A stretch of DNA of 64,000 bases from Xylogone sp. PMI_703 (lineage: Eukaryota; Ascomycota; Leotiomycetes): assembly GCA_021399445.1 (NCBI GenBank), contig JAJTUQ010000004.1:2542001-2606000 (forward strand), read 5' to 3'. Under the pieces are notes generated by a model. The model saw only the letters and a list, made by a program, of their open reading frames with translations. It was not told the DNA's origin and did not search any database. The first letter of the stretch is position 1, and every line of letters starts with the position of its first letter. A program made the translations under genes and the position numbers. Shown here one piece after another: positions 44,635 through 56,540 of the stretch.

Positions 44635-46210
44635 TTTGTGGGTAGGCTGTATCTTATGCTCGGTCTATCGCCCTGCCTCCTAAGCAGCCGAACAGCAATC
44701 GTAGAGACGAGGTGTTACGGCTTATATCTCTTAGGGCAATGCGAGACTGAAGTACATAAATCCCTACTTCGGAGGGTAAAGATAGGGTGCAAAGAGGGCG
44801 CATTGTGTCAGCAGTGCCAGGATGATGCGATCAAGGTAGATGGAGGCAAAGGCGGGCATTGGGATATCACTGATTTCAGATTTATCTCCACAGCTTGCCA
44901 CAAAGGCAGTGGCTCGGCATGTGGCCAAGAGTTTGACCTCCTGCTTAAACAGGTCAAGATATTTCACATTCTCTCGTTTGTGATAGACGGATAGAAGGAT
45001 CCTCCCAGTGTTTTTGCCAGGTTCCGTAATGCACCTAGAGCTTGTTGCCCCCCTCTATTCCACTTCTGTCTGCAGTAACGAATGGTAAAAGTCTAAAAAG
45101 GCCGGCATCCAAGAATATACCTGGGTTAAACAAACTATCAAGTATTGTATCTTCAATCAAACGGTTGCATTGAGACCAACAAGTCCGGGAATCTGGCCAT
45201 TCAGCGTTCTCCTGAAGCGAAGTTGAGCTGAGGGTTTCCAGTCTTCATCATTCGCACAATCCACGTCGGTTTTGACATCATTCATCCCTGCAGAGTAAAT
45301 TGCTCGGCATACTTGTTTTGACAGTCCTAAGCGCTTTGATTGATGGAAGTGCCCAAGCGACCTTCATGCCCAGCACTGTGGATGAGCAGCACGTGTGGCG
45401 ATTTCAATATTCGCACCATATGGGTGGACATCTAGTTGCTATCCTCAACCTCATTTAGTATACCACGACAAGTATTTGATTTCAAGTGTCTCACCACAAA
45501 GACCTGTGAAATCCAACATTAGAAATGGTGGCTGAAGTCACGTGTTGACGTGTCTTTTGATGCTAATATTTGCTTTACATCGCGTAATAAAGAAGCGACT
45601 CGCCATTGGATTGATTAGTAGCTAACGTCGGGCGGATTTCAAATTGATATGTATCATGGGAATTTGGATTCTACCGGAGGTATAGTTAAGTTGATGCGAG
45701 ATAGGCGTTCGGAGTGATATTCGAGCGAAGACCGGAAGAGTAGTACCTGATCAGTTATCCACGAGGCAGTATACCTCCCCACGATGACTTGCATGCAATA
45801 GATATCCGGAGTATGCGCGACGGAATTGACAGACGCTGCATAATCGGTGGTAACCTATTGTGAGCGCGCCCAGACATGAGGTTCGTGGGGTTAAAATTGA
45901 CAGAATCAAAAGGCTGCAGCATCTGATCCAACCTCCACCGGTTATTGCGGCAGGAACAGCCTGGCGATCATATATACGCCATATTTGGTGAATATTATGT
46001 CAGTCCTGGTTGGAGGATGTATCAGTATAGCACTGTGTGTAGCATTCAGGTGCTTTTGAAAAAAGAACGATGAAGAGTTGCATATAAGTTGACCTGTTCA
46101 CGTCTGTTTGTTCTAACAAGGACGCTTTGTGATCAAGTGGAACAAGAGGAACTTAAAGTGTTATTGATATAATATAGAAGGAAAGGGCAAATCAAGAGTA
46201 GATTTTCAAA
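44635..46210. other. Divergent promoter region, permease / second TauD-type gene
   Basis: About 1.6 kb. A 118-codon plus-strand frame right after 44634 starts on GTG, overlaps the permease promoter and has no family features. The remainder shows only short frames. Confidence 0.45.
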
Positions 46211-47522
46211 ATGGCGCCTTCCGTGGCAGAAATCCCAGAGAAAACAGAGACTATACCTACCGTAGTGCCGACAAAAGCTATTCCAGGCACAGGTGAAGCG
46301 AAACCAAGAATTAGAAGGGTCATTGATGAAGAAGGTGGAACTACCACTGCCAGCGTATGTACCTTGATATCATGATTATAGAACAGTTGCTGACGTTCAT
46401 GTAGTATCCCCACTATCTCCCAGTCTGGGATTATTCGCAAAAATACCCACCTCTTGAGCCCTTCGAATACGTTGAGCACGGAAAGGGTGCTGATCCAACA
46501 TTCAAAGATCTCCTGGGAGAAGGCTCAAAGATACAGAAGTTGACACCGACAATCGGATCCGAAGTTACTGGCGTCCAGCTCAGCAAGCTTAGCCCAGCTG
46601 GCAAAGATCAACTTGCTCTCCTCGTAGCCCAGCGCAAAGTTGTAGCATTCAGAGATCAAGATTTCGCAGATCTATCTATCCCCGAAGCACTAGAGTTTGG
46701 AAGCTACTTCGGCCGTCATCACATCCACCCGACTAGTGGTGCTCCGGATGGATATCCTGAGATCCACCTTGTCCACCGCAATGGCTTCACTGGGGAATTT
46801 GAAGGCCGGTTTGCCAATCGCAATAGCAGTGTTGGATGGCATTCGGATGTGTCATATGAACTGCAACCACCTGGAACCACGTTCCTGTATATCTTTGACA
46901 CCCCAGAATCCGGTGGAGATACTGCCTTCGTCAATCAAGTTGAGGCGTACAATCGGCTGTCGCCAGCACTGAAGCAGAGGTTGCACGGACTAAAGGCATT
47001 GCACTCAGGCTTTGAGCAAGCTGAAAACAGCAGGAGTCGTGATGGAGTAGTGAGGCGAGAGCCCGTGTCTAATGAACACCCACTGATCCGCACTCATCCA
47101 GCGACAGGGGAGAAAGCACTCTATGTTAATGGTGGCTGTAAGTATAACCCACGATCAGATGAGGTGAGAAACAAGCTGACAGCATTCCTAAGTTACTCGG
47201 AGCATTGTAGGGTTGAAGAAGGAAGAGAGCGATGCGCTGTTGGCATTCTTGCTCAACCATGTGGCTCGTGGAATTGACTACCAAGCTCGAGTCAGATGGC
47301 AACCAAAGACTGTAGTTGTCTGGGACGTAAGTTTGACATTCAAATCCTTCATTTCAGTGATGAGACCGTGGCTAAACTGCCTGGTAGAACCGTGTCACAG
47401 CTCACTCTGCCATCCTCGACTGGACCACGGGTGAGCGCCGTCATCTGGCCCGCATCACTCCACAAGCTGAGCGCCCCTTCGAGACCCCATATGTGCCGGA
47501 GCCGGAGACGGCCAGATATTGA
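46211..47522 (+). CDS. TauD/TfdA-family sulfonate-type dioxygenase (2-oxoglutarate/Fe(II))
   Basis: Four exons, 46211-46354, 46405-47137, 47193-47326 and 47388-47522 (introns 50, 55 and 61 bases), encode 381 residues. Iron ligands are H194 and D196 (VGWHSDVSYE) and H343 (RVTAHSAILDW), with R359 (RHLARITP) as the probable 2-oxoglutarate anchor. LTPTIGSEVTGVQLS, FGRHHIHPTSGAP and SGGDTAFVNQVEAYN are typical of the fungal JLP1-like sulfonate dioxygenases, which release sulfite from taurine or other alkylsulfonates. The exon-2/3 junction restores NGGFTRSIVGL. It is a different subfamily from the dioxygenase at 22189, so the two pairs are not simply copies. The partner is the divergent permease. 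Confidence 0.93.
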
Positions 47523-48203
47523 TAATTTGAAGCATGGTAAATTGAAGAATGCGTTGTTTCAACTGTATTGGCGCGATTTTCTGTTATTTTTGTGGGAGGT
47601 GTCGTGTTATTTGCTCTTACTCGCCCGCTTTCATGCAGACCTCGATCGTGACGTGGTTTTCTGTGGGCGCATGTAAGCTCTTTGCGACGCGCGGAGGATT
47701 GAAGGAAAAGGGGAAGATTAACAGAACTTTTGCAATTATGCAAAACTATATGAAAATGCCATTTTTAATACTTATCCCAATCACTTTAATAGTGGAATGG
47801 AGAAACATAGAAATAGAGATGCCGATTGACTCACAACTTTGACGTTAACCAGGGCTGCTGTTGCGTGCTGCAGCAGCCTGAACGATTCTTTGTCCTCGAG
47901 ATACGTACTTTAGTTTTCACACGTGATCATTAGAGTCTACGTGCCATTGTTCTAATGGTCAGCTGCTTTTAAAGAGTTGATGGGAATACATATACCAGCA
48001 AAGGAGTTAGAAGGTGGCTTGTCTATAGGGGATCACAGAGTCCAACTGGAAAAGGGCCAGCGAATTTTGTGCAAACAATGGACGTCCTCGTTTTAATGTC
48101 ACAGGCATTAGCTGTCTGTCCCGGAGTTTTGCTCACAAATCATGGAAAGAAAAGTAAGCGGCTCTTTGGCTCGGGTGTCTATCGCCTAGAAAATAAATTT
48201 GTC
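47523..48203. other. Intergenic
   Basis: About 680 bases between two plus-strand genes; two short frames (47296-47676 and 47549-47842) only shadow the previous gene's end or have no features. A longer start at 48078 for the next gene is possible. Confidence 0.4.
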
Positions 48204-49538
48204 ATGTCAGGAGGAAGGTCTGTAGATGCGAGCTTCGTTGATGAGAAGCCCGCCGATACTGGAAGAAGACAATCTACGGCATCGAAGGCAACCAATGCTA
48301 CCGCTTCCTCACAGAAAGCTTCCTCACAGAAGACGGCGGAGAGAGAAGAAAGCCGAAGACATCGAAGACATAGAACTGTCAAGCCTCATGGAAAACCATT
48401 TGAAATCGTGATTCTGGACAATATCAGGCCGCCTCCCAAGATAAGGTGTCACATAGAGAACTGCAGATTCCTCGCTTCATATAATTCAACTAAGAGACAA
48501 AAGGCAACTATTTTTGTTCCTGGTACTGACAGGCTTATAATGCCACTGTATAGAAGAGCAAATGCTGATTGAGAGTTAGGCGCTCCCGCACGTTGGACAC
48601 CCCGTAAGGTTCCATTCATTGGCTTCGAAGATGATCTTCCTGAAGCTTCTCCAGAAAGAGGAGAGAAAATTATTCTGCCTCCCTCTTTTGCGCCTTTTTT
48701 TGCGGCTCTCCAAGAAATGCAGCCTGACTATTCTCTTTCTTCCGTGTCCGTAGTGAGCGATCGAAGCACTCTCCGAAAACTTTTCGAATTCGCATCCGGA
48801 CATCCAAAACACGAATGGCGCATGTTTGTGGAACTCATCAAGGACACGCTCTTTATTATTGCCTGGGATCCTGACAGGCACAAAAGGATAGGATATTTAG
48901 CAAACTCGGAACGAACATTAGAGAGCGAATTTGTCAGGTACGATGAGGGCTTAGAGAGTAGCACTGAGCATTATCGCATCGTGGAGTACGATCTAGGAGG
49001 GATGAAGTGGGTAGTCAGACACGAAGCTGACGGATACGTGGAAGACATCACTGAGAAAGTGCCCCCGAATACTCAATCGAATGAAGAATCTAAGACTTTG
49101 GAAGGGATAGAGGTCATTCAGAAAGGGCGCGTGGTCCCCGCTGACTCTGTAATTGAAATCAAGACCAAAAACTCCAAACCAAAGAGTGATCTGAGAGGAT
49201 TAGAGGTCGAAAAGTCTGCACCATACTGGTTCTCGCAGACAAAGTCAATCTTCCTTGTCCACCACGAGAACGAACATGTTGATGTTGAGCCAGCCAGGGT
49301 TAGTCTAACAGATAACTTTGAAGACTGGGAGAGGAGGCAAAAGAGATCTCTACAGAAGTTTATCACCACTATTCAAGAGATAACCGAGATTGCACGACGT
49401 GTGGAAGGTGGCAGATTATGTCTCTACTGCGACCGGAGAGAGAGGCAAAAAGCTATTAAGATTTTCAGATCAAATGAAGATATCTTGAGAGTGTCTGAGG
49501 AAGCGAGACAGAAATACTGGGCAGACACAGATGCGTAA
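48204..49538 (+). CDS. Unknown fungal protein of the group often mislabelled GGPP synthetase
   Basis: Two exons, 48204-48522 and 48580-49538 (57-base intron), encode 425 residues. Residues 1-65 are polar and basic (RRHRRHRTVKPHGK), likely disordered. The core starts with RCHIENCRFLASYNSTKRQ, then IFVPGAPARWTP across the splice, PPSFAPFFAALQEMQPD, and later RIVEYDLGGMKWVVRHEADGY. I recall this order in fungal proteins that databases label geranylgeranyl pyrophosphate synthetase, but no DDxxD prenyl-transferase motif is visible, so that name is not supported. The C-terminus has SAPYWFSQTKSIFLVHHEN and a charged end with a CLYCDRRER element. Function is unknown. ATG 48204 was chosen because the upstream frame looks like a leader; ATG 48078 is the alternative. 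Confidence 0.8.
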
Positions 49539-49706
49539 GATCGGGGGTCGGATCTTCGTGGCACAGCGCCTGTCCTTCTCTCTCATCTATACCTCTTGAG
49601 AAACGATAACTAGTATAAATGGTATATAGATCGGTCTCATTTGTTACAAGGGTGGAGCGTTTCATTGAAGAATACCAACAGAGGAGAACACGGCATACCC
49701 TCACAG

Positions 49707-50904
49707 TTAGTTTTGCTTTCTAGCCTTGAAATTATCTATATCAAGCCCACACAATTGCTCTTCCAGACTTGCGAGTCGTGTTTTAATGACACCCTTTGCA
49801 TCGCAGCAGTTCTCACTCCCACCATGAATTGGCCGTGTATACCACCGGTAGTAATTTCCATTTTTCTGCCCTACGTTGCATAGCGTGGGAATCTTCATGC
49901 TTTTGATTTGATCACATAAGTGACTGAAGGACAGCTTGGTGTTGGACGATGATTTCAATGGCCAGATACCAATCCTGGTAGTCTCCATCAATAAAGAGCC
50001 TACTACCATTGCATCGCATTCTAATTTCAAATCGTGAGGGCATTGGCATATTGCACGTTCCCGGTAGTCACTTATTAGAGTCTCTAACGTCAGGAATATA
50101 TTGCTGATGGCTCGCTTTCTTGACTTGTTAATTGCCTCTGAACACATGAATTAGTAAGACGCCTTATATTGGAGAGATTATGAACTTGATAATACCAAGA
50201 ATCGTTGCTGGGATTGGAAGACCATCCGCAGTCACATCTCCCTCACTTTCCCGTTCAAGTATTTGCGTCACCTTCTTAAATTGTTCTGCATATCCGAAGA
50301 CCCAGAAGATACTTAACCAGACTATTAGATCGTCGCTGAAATAATTGAAAGTCTTTGGTAGTAAACGATTGATCCAGTGCTCTGAGTAGGGCTCTACGAC
50401 TTCTTGGAACTGATACTTGTCGACAAGAATCGTGATTACCGTAAGCTCATTAAATGTAACTTTCCTCGGAACCTTTCTTGTGCGGTGATGAATGATATCA
50501 AGAAGGATGGAGAAGGTCGCGGCATCATCATCTGGAAGCGGAAGCTCCAGGAACCCTTTCGATTGGAATTCTCTACCCTCTTTGAATCCGTCCCGAAGCA
50601 TAGCTTTGAAAACCGTTGATGCAAGTATCAAATGTTTCGATGAGACAAGCATACGGACTTCAACTTCAGTCTTCTCTTCGATCAAAAATTCTTCGAATGC
50701 TTGTGCATCGTCATTATCGTTCTCATCGGCTACATCTTCATCGATGTCTACTACCTCCGGAACCGCTGGCATATTTCGTTCCTCTGGACGGATGCTCTCC
50801 TGACTACCATCAATCTTAACTTCAGTTGGACTTTCTAGGCCCCTTTCTCGTTGACTCATAATCAACATTATATCTCCACTGGGGTCGAAAATTCGGTTTT
50901 CCAT
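49707..50904 (-). CDS. BTB/POZ domain protein
   Basis: Two exons on the minus strand, 50904-50196 and 50137-49707 (58-base intron), encode 379 residues. A disordered acidic start (residues 1-75, with DIDEDVADENDNDDAQ) is followed by the BTB fold: VRMLVSSKHLILASTVFKAML, FKEGREF, LELPLPDDDAATFSILLDIIH. This is the fungal BTB type, a dimerisation domain that often links to Cul3 ligases, though many fungal members are uncharacterised. The helical part after it includes TVITILVDKYQFQEVVEPY. The C-terminus has a Cys-containing region (ICQCPHDLKLECDAMVVGSL) like those of other fungal BTB proteins. The start is the first ATG of the frame; an upstream TTG frame is ignored. Confidence 0.85.
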
Positions 50905-51905
50905 CTTGTCTGTCGGTTGTGGTAATGTGCACTTCCGTGGGCTACTTGGTTTATGGTTGGAACCCAAAATACAAAAGTATCAAGATCCAGCTGATTGGAC
51001 AGTTATGTAGTGGGAACGGGTTAGGTCTTTACGCTGTTGGCGTCCAATTTGATACCCCTACATTATAAATGAAAGGGCTGAGAAATATACTCGACACGAA
51101 CAATTGACGTCTCCCAGAGCCGTATTTTCTTAAATTAGATGGATTTTTGAAAAGAAGGAGAAGGGGGATAATCATGTTGACTTCTTTCATAGTATAGCCT
51201 TACCTTATCCGTTTTGTGAATTGTAACCGAGCCAGTGGATTGTCTGTACGTGGCGTTGACGACAGAGTTGTGGTTTCACCCAACCGAATAAATTTGCGCC
51301 AGTAGTGGCATCTGCATACTGAAAATCGACAGCCTAGCTTTAAAAAGGAGAGGTAAGTGTTGCTTCTACATCTACCGCTCTAGCCTCATAGCCATTTTTA
51401 CAGCCAAGTTTAGCGTGATTTCTAAGGCATCAAAATCCGTTAAACAAAACATCAAAAATACGAACAGTTATAATCTTAACGTAAGATCATTTTAGTTTAA
51501 TTAAACTGAATAGAATTTTTAATAACTTTAATATTATATTAATTTTAAAGTTTAAACTATTGTTTGTATGTTTTCATTGATTTAGAGAAAGCTGAATATT
51601 TCTTGATAGCTTAATATCCCTGTAATATCATTGATGTTTAATACAACGCCGAAAATCTGAGGCTAGAGGGGATATGGTTATGTTATACGTTCTTATGATC
51701 TAGTTTTTCCTTCAGTGCGGCTTCGTAATACCGTTGCAGTCAACTGCGAGTTCGGGTCAGTTGCTACTAGTTAACAAGTAGCCTTTTTAGTCATGCAAAC
51801 ATACAAACACAGCGATATCCCCGTCATGTTGCTTGACTCCATCATTCGCCTTCGCCACAATATACGAAGAATTTTCTATACGGTCATATTAAAAATTTTT
51901 ATTCC
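50905..51905. other. Intergenic with AT-rich block
   Basis: One kb without a coding frame. The part 51470-51660 is strongly AT-rich. Confidence 0.45.
51470..51660. repeat. AT-rich tract
   Basis: Mostly A and T with TTTAA/TTAAT words and little else. It may be a decayed repeat; I see no terminal repeats. Confidence 0.35.
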
Positions 51906-54900
51906 TTATGTAGAAAAATTTCGAATATGGAGATGAGGTTGTACACGGGAGGCTGGTTTGATTGTCTGCTGAGGCATACCGGTCGCGGTTTGTGGAGGGG
52001 ATGGGTACGGCCCGTCATAAGATGCCCCTAGGTATTTTGAAGGTGCCGTGAAAATAGGACTGCTCTCCTGCACCTCTGCCGGTGATTCGACTAAATTGTC
52101 ATTCTCGCTCTCATCCCTATCATAACGGTCAACAGAGCTCCCTAAAAGCATCTTATACACATCGCCACTGGAAGGCTCAGTGTCAATGATATCCCTAAAA
52201 TAATTTTTGTCAGGTTAAGCTATTTACAGAGCAGTGAATAGACTGACTGGGTCCCGCGCTTTTTGAGCTGATTATCTAGCCTTTTGAGCCTCTTCGTTGC
52301 CTCTGGATCTTTTCCAAACTGAATAAATTCGATGCTCATCTGCCGGCGAATAAAACCATTTGTCAGTTCACTAAGTTTCTGGACAAACTTCACAATCAAG
52401 TCATCAACATCCGTTTTAACTTTCACGCCCTCCCAGAGTCCATCTGTGAGTACTATTACGGTCATCTCTTTGACTTCAGCTCTATGTGGGATTGACTTTG
52501 ACCTAATAATTTTCTCAAGGTATTCATCGAAGATCTTGCCTAGAGGCACCGTTATGTCAGTGACATATTTCCCTGGTTTCGCGTTTTTGTGTTTCATGGC
52601 TTTTTTGAAGGCATCCGCCCTCTTCTCACTCTTCAATTCATGCGTTCCCATTGTGAATTGAAGGTCAGGACCATCAGGATCTTGTCCTGCAGCTTTCTTG
52701 ACAAGTGTCTCAACCAGAGATGTCGCTTCACTCCAATGAGGCACCATAGATACTGCGTTGTCTACTAGGAACAGCTTGACCAATTTCAGTAGCTATCAAT
52801 TCGATTTTATATATGCGAACTTACAAGATCACGATTTTTCAAGTGCCTACTAAGCACGTCATCCTTATACTGCCTCCCAAAAAGCTTGCTGGCTTTGCCA
52901 AGGAGGCCCTTTTCAAAACGTTTCAACTGCTCTCTTGCTTCATATAAGTTTTGTGATGTTACACGCGGTATATTTAGCGTGGATGAGATTTGTTGCGGTA
53001 CAGGTGTTTCATCCAAACTTGGGCTAGTGCCATCTGTTTCCTGCGAAGGCCTATACAATGGTTTGGTAACATCAATTGGAGTGTTGGATGCGGGTTGAGG
53101 CGACTGCTGACCAGCACCGAACCGTGAATCCAGCTTGAAGACTTCGGACCTATGTGTCGTCTTCATTAGGGGAACTTCAAGACGCTTAGACTTTGCGTTG
53201 CGGCTGTGTGAATTGATTGGTGGTTCCTCTGATTGAGTCATTGACAGCGCTTTCGCTGGCGCCAAGTCGTCAAGCTGAAGCAATGCTTTTGTGATCAAAT
53301 CCGGTACCTTATCACCACGCTTGATCTGAACTTCTTTAGTTTCGCTATAAATCCTACTTAATTCGGTGTATGTTTCCTCAGCGCTTAGCCTTTCAAAAGG
53401 ATTGCTAAGTAGCATCTTATTGTCGACAAGGTCGAGCACAAGACTGGTCAAGATATCCTCTTTGCGCAAGATTGCTCTCAGGTATTTATGCCAAGCCGCA
53501 CTTCTGGTAGAACACTATTTAGGTCGTGAAAGTAATCCCCCGATGAATGGTCTACTTTCACAGAGTTATTTTCGTCTAAGGTAACTGGATGTAGTGAGGA
53601 ACTTTGATGCTTTGCATATATTTTGAGAGCATTCCTCCGTATCTCAGCATATTGAAGAACCCCTTGATATCCTAACGCGACCCACGTGGCAGCGACTGAG
53701 AAAACGCACCCAAGCCAGATGTCAATCGTTTGGTGAACAGCCCCCGAAGATGTTCGTCTACTCGAATGGCACTCCGGTGCACCTGGATGAGAAAGTCAGC
53801 TATCTATCCTGCAGATTTGCGTCTATCCTCGAGAGTTACCATATGTCGCAGCGCCCCCTGTCACTTTACCCATTGGAATCCCATCAGTCTTCTTGATAAA
53901 TAAAGCAAATCCCGGATCAGCCAATTTGAATTTCCCGTTCACGCTCAGAATATTGTCCGGCTTGATATCAGCGTGCCACCTAAGTGATATCAGCTATAAA
54001 ATATCATCCGAAGTGTCAGAAGGCTCACCCATAATACTCTTCCGGTAACCCTCCCTTGTCATATTTAAGGTTGTGGACACCTTTAATAGCATTACTAACC
54101 TCAAATAGATCTGACCAAAAGTGCAGAATCTCACTAGATAAAACAGGCGGCAATCGTTCAAAAAGGTATTCGTCTAGATCTAGATCGCCATACTCCAGCA
54201 GAATATTAAACGTTTCGTCGGAAGCCCCCGAAGCCCCTGGGAGAGTACGACTTTCGTGAACGTACTTGCCAAGATATCGTACCATACCTTCGTGACCCTT
54301 TAATGCCTCAAAAGCTTCTACTTCATTGGTAAAAAGGTCGTGGTTATCTCTGCGGAAAGCCTTCAGTGCGAATTGGTAGCGCTAATAACAATACAATCAG
54401 CAAGTATACGCAATCTATTAAGGCTGAGCAGTCATGGCATACATAACCAAAGCCATCTGCTTTATTTTCATATCTCATCGACACTTTCCTAAGATCATCC
54501 GAGACGAATTGCTCCTGCACCTCCATCAAATATGTACCCATGGCGCTACCAGCTTTATCGTTAATCTTTTGCTTCTGGCAGATTGGAATGATATATTCTT
54601 TGCTATATTCTCTGTCCATATTTAGCTCGAGTCCAACTGGACAGAAAATTCATTGCTTCTCATAGAATTTATCGGCCAGGTCCTTGGCGGAGACCGCGTC
54701 GGTCAACTCAATCGAGCTTGTTACTTTTTGAAGCTCTTCTCGAGGTATCGGGATTCTCGTGTCAATAATACCTCTCCTTTGAAAGTGATCGATCAGGTCT
54801 GCTTTCCGAAGGGTAAGCAGGATGCTGAAGACCCGGAGGCATGTCCCTAATCGCTGAGATTGAATGGGAAAAAAGCGGTCCTTGTTCCAATACACAGCAC

Positions 54901-55099
54901 TGTGGAGACGTTCTACCTAGGTCTGAGTATGTTCAGGCCATTTGCTTCGTAGCCAATCCAGAAGGCTGTGCACGAGCACAAATGATTTACCGTCCTAATG
55001 TTTTGGATTCACTATATACCTCGCCAGCGTTTCATCGAAATCTCGAAAAGCCTCCTCAGCTACATGGTGATTGAAATTGAGGTTCGAATTCTGCGGCAT
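51906..55099 (-). pseudogene. Decayed kinase-vWA fusion gene
   Basis: Six exon blocks on the minus strand: 55099-54443, 54381-54029, 53979-53840, 53782-52825, 52774-52248 and 52194-51906; about 974 codons if intact. Order: N-terminal helical region, kinase-like domain (FALKAFRR with the likely ATP Lys, GHEGMVRYLGKY, WHADIKPDNIL catalytic loop, LADPGFALF in place of DFG, IDIWLGCVF), a Ser/Pro-rich linker, then a vWA-like domain (FLVDNAVSMVPHW, VIVLTDGLWEG). Lesions: in-frame TAG at 54995-54997, TAG at 54917-54919, TGA at 54650-54652 (where the family has Trp), and a one-base loss near 53491-53495, after which the frame resumes normally. Splice sites are intact, so decay is recent. The fungal kinase-vWA proteins I recall are uncharacterised and multi-copy. 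The 3' vWA part could still be made from an internal start. Confidence 0.78.
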
Positions 55100-55185
55100 G
55101 TTGTGGGGTGAAGGGATGCGCCGTCGTGATCCACACTAGCCAGTAGCAAAGCTCTCCTCGGCCAGATTTAATGGGTGAATGGGTG

Positions 55186-55203
55186 GATGAATGAATGAAT
55201 GAG
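55186..55203. repeat. Short tandem repeat (GAAT/TGAA)
   Basis: About four copies of a four-base unit in GATGAATGAATGAATGAG, with a related GGGTGAAT/GGGTGGAT start just before. Confidence 0.6.
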
Positions 55204-55920
55204 GCTCGCTGCGGCAGCAGAGAGCGTTCGCAACGAGCTATTCCCCGGGTCAACGATGTAGGATTTTGCATGAAATCCAAGGGAAGGGAAATGAATTTGA
55301 AGTAAGAAGGTGAGAGCCTCGTTCTGGGCGAAGTCCAGCTGAACTCGAGAGCTAAGGCCGTGGCGCTGTTCAGGTGGCGAATTAGACACTTTCCGGCTGT
55401 TAGAGTCAGTTTATCCCGCGATTCCTCTACACATTAGGGAATCCCGAAAATGACTCAAGAGCTGCTGGGCACATTTTCAACATACGCGCAGCCTTGGCCT
55501 CTTGCAGCCGCATTGTTGAGATAGTATAGGATGTATACTTCAGCTACATATTCGGTTCCTAACAAAACTGGTCTTGAAGCAGAACCAAATGGACGACAAG
55601 TGGTTTTCAGGCTGGATGAGGCGACTGGATGAGGCAACTAGACTCAGTACCAAAAAGCACGTATACCAGAACAGGCTCCAACAAAGGCAGTTGCTGCGAA
55701 CAATAATATGAACAACTGATTCAGGACAACTACGGGTTATGCACAATATACCTTTTCACTGTCTTCAAGTTTTTGTACTTCGTGAACAATCCTTCAACCT
55801 GATAAGGTTGTGAAGTGGAGCACCACAAGCGCCCCTTGCATAATTTGCGGAGTTCATACAGCCGCTTCTCTCCCATACTGATCATTTCTGCCTTCACCAT
55901 CTGCCTCTACCACTACCGTG

Positions 55921-56068
55921 TAGTCCCATGAGGTCGGATAACGAGCTAAGCCCCCTGTATTACGCTCTATGGTATATGTACCGAGTGATTAATCTTCCTA
56001 GCGTTGGCAATACGCACTGTATAGCGTTACACTCGCTCTCTAGCTCGTTATCCGACCTCATGAGACTA
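55921..56068. mobile_element. MITE with ~26-bp inverted ends and TA target duplication
   Basis: The left arm 55921-55948 and the right arm 56041-56068 are reverse complements over 28 positions with one mismatch (left base C, right equivalent T at the sixth position). The shared core is CATGAGGTCGGATAACGAGC. Each end is bounded by TA (55921-55922 and 56067-56068), the target-site duplication of the Tc1/mariner/pogo superfamily. The element between the TAs is 144 bases, too short to encode a transposase, and its inner part keeps weaker inverted similarity (GTATTACGCT versus AGCGTTACAC). So it is a non-autonomous element that would be moved in trans by a full-length relative elsewhere. It lies in the spacer between the decayed kinase gene and the CorA-like gene. 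Confidence 0.8.
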
Positions 56069-56540
56069 TATCGTATGCTTTACCATCTCCTGTTCCTCCC
56101 CTGCAGTATTAGCTCTTAGGTTCGTGATGCTGTGGAGAACTCGCTCATGCTATTGCCACTTTGCGGCCCCGCTTTAGGGCTGTCAGCGGCCCGCGCCGTT
56201 CGCGTGATGAGTAACGTCGTATCCATCTATAAACTCTTTTTAGTGGACTCTGTATACAGGCCCACAATATATTAGATCGCGTTCACTACTCTATATATCA
56301 TGATAAGGTCCCGTTTACAGACATCACGAATCGATTAGACCTTTCTTCCCTTACAGTATCTGTGGGAAAATAGCCAATGACTTTTTAATATATTCCTCTG
56401 TATGGAACTATCTCCAAAATTTATAAACAAAATATTAAAATAGATAGGTATACAAACACATCTTAAAATGCAAGGGAATTTGATCAAATGGATGAGTTTT
56501 TACGTGGAGTCCGAACGACACATTTCTACTGTGGAGTTCA

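Larger units (their letters stand above)
55100..56540. other. Intergenic with microsatellite and MITE
   Basis: About 1.4 kb with no supported gene. It holds a GAAT repeat (55186-55203) and a short inverted-repeat element (55921-56068). The GC-rich patch near 56160-56215 has no feature that I recognise. Confidence 0.45.

Noticed and set aside
44638..44994. 118-codon frame beside the second permease
   Set aside because: Begins on GTG, overlaps the permease promoter and has no family features.
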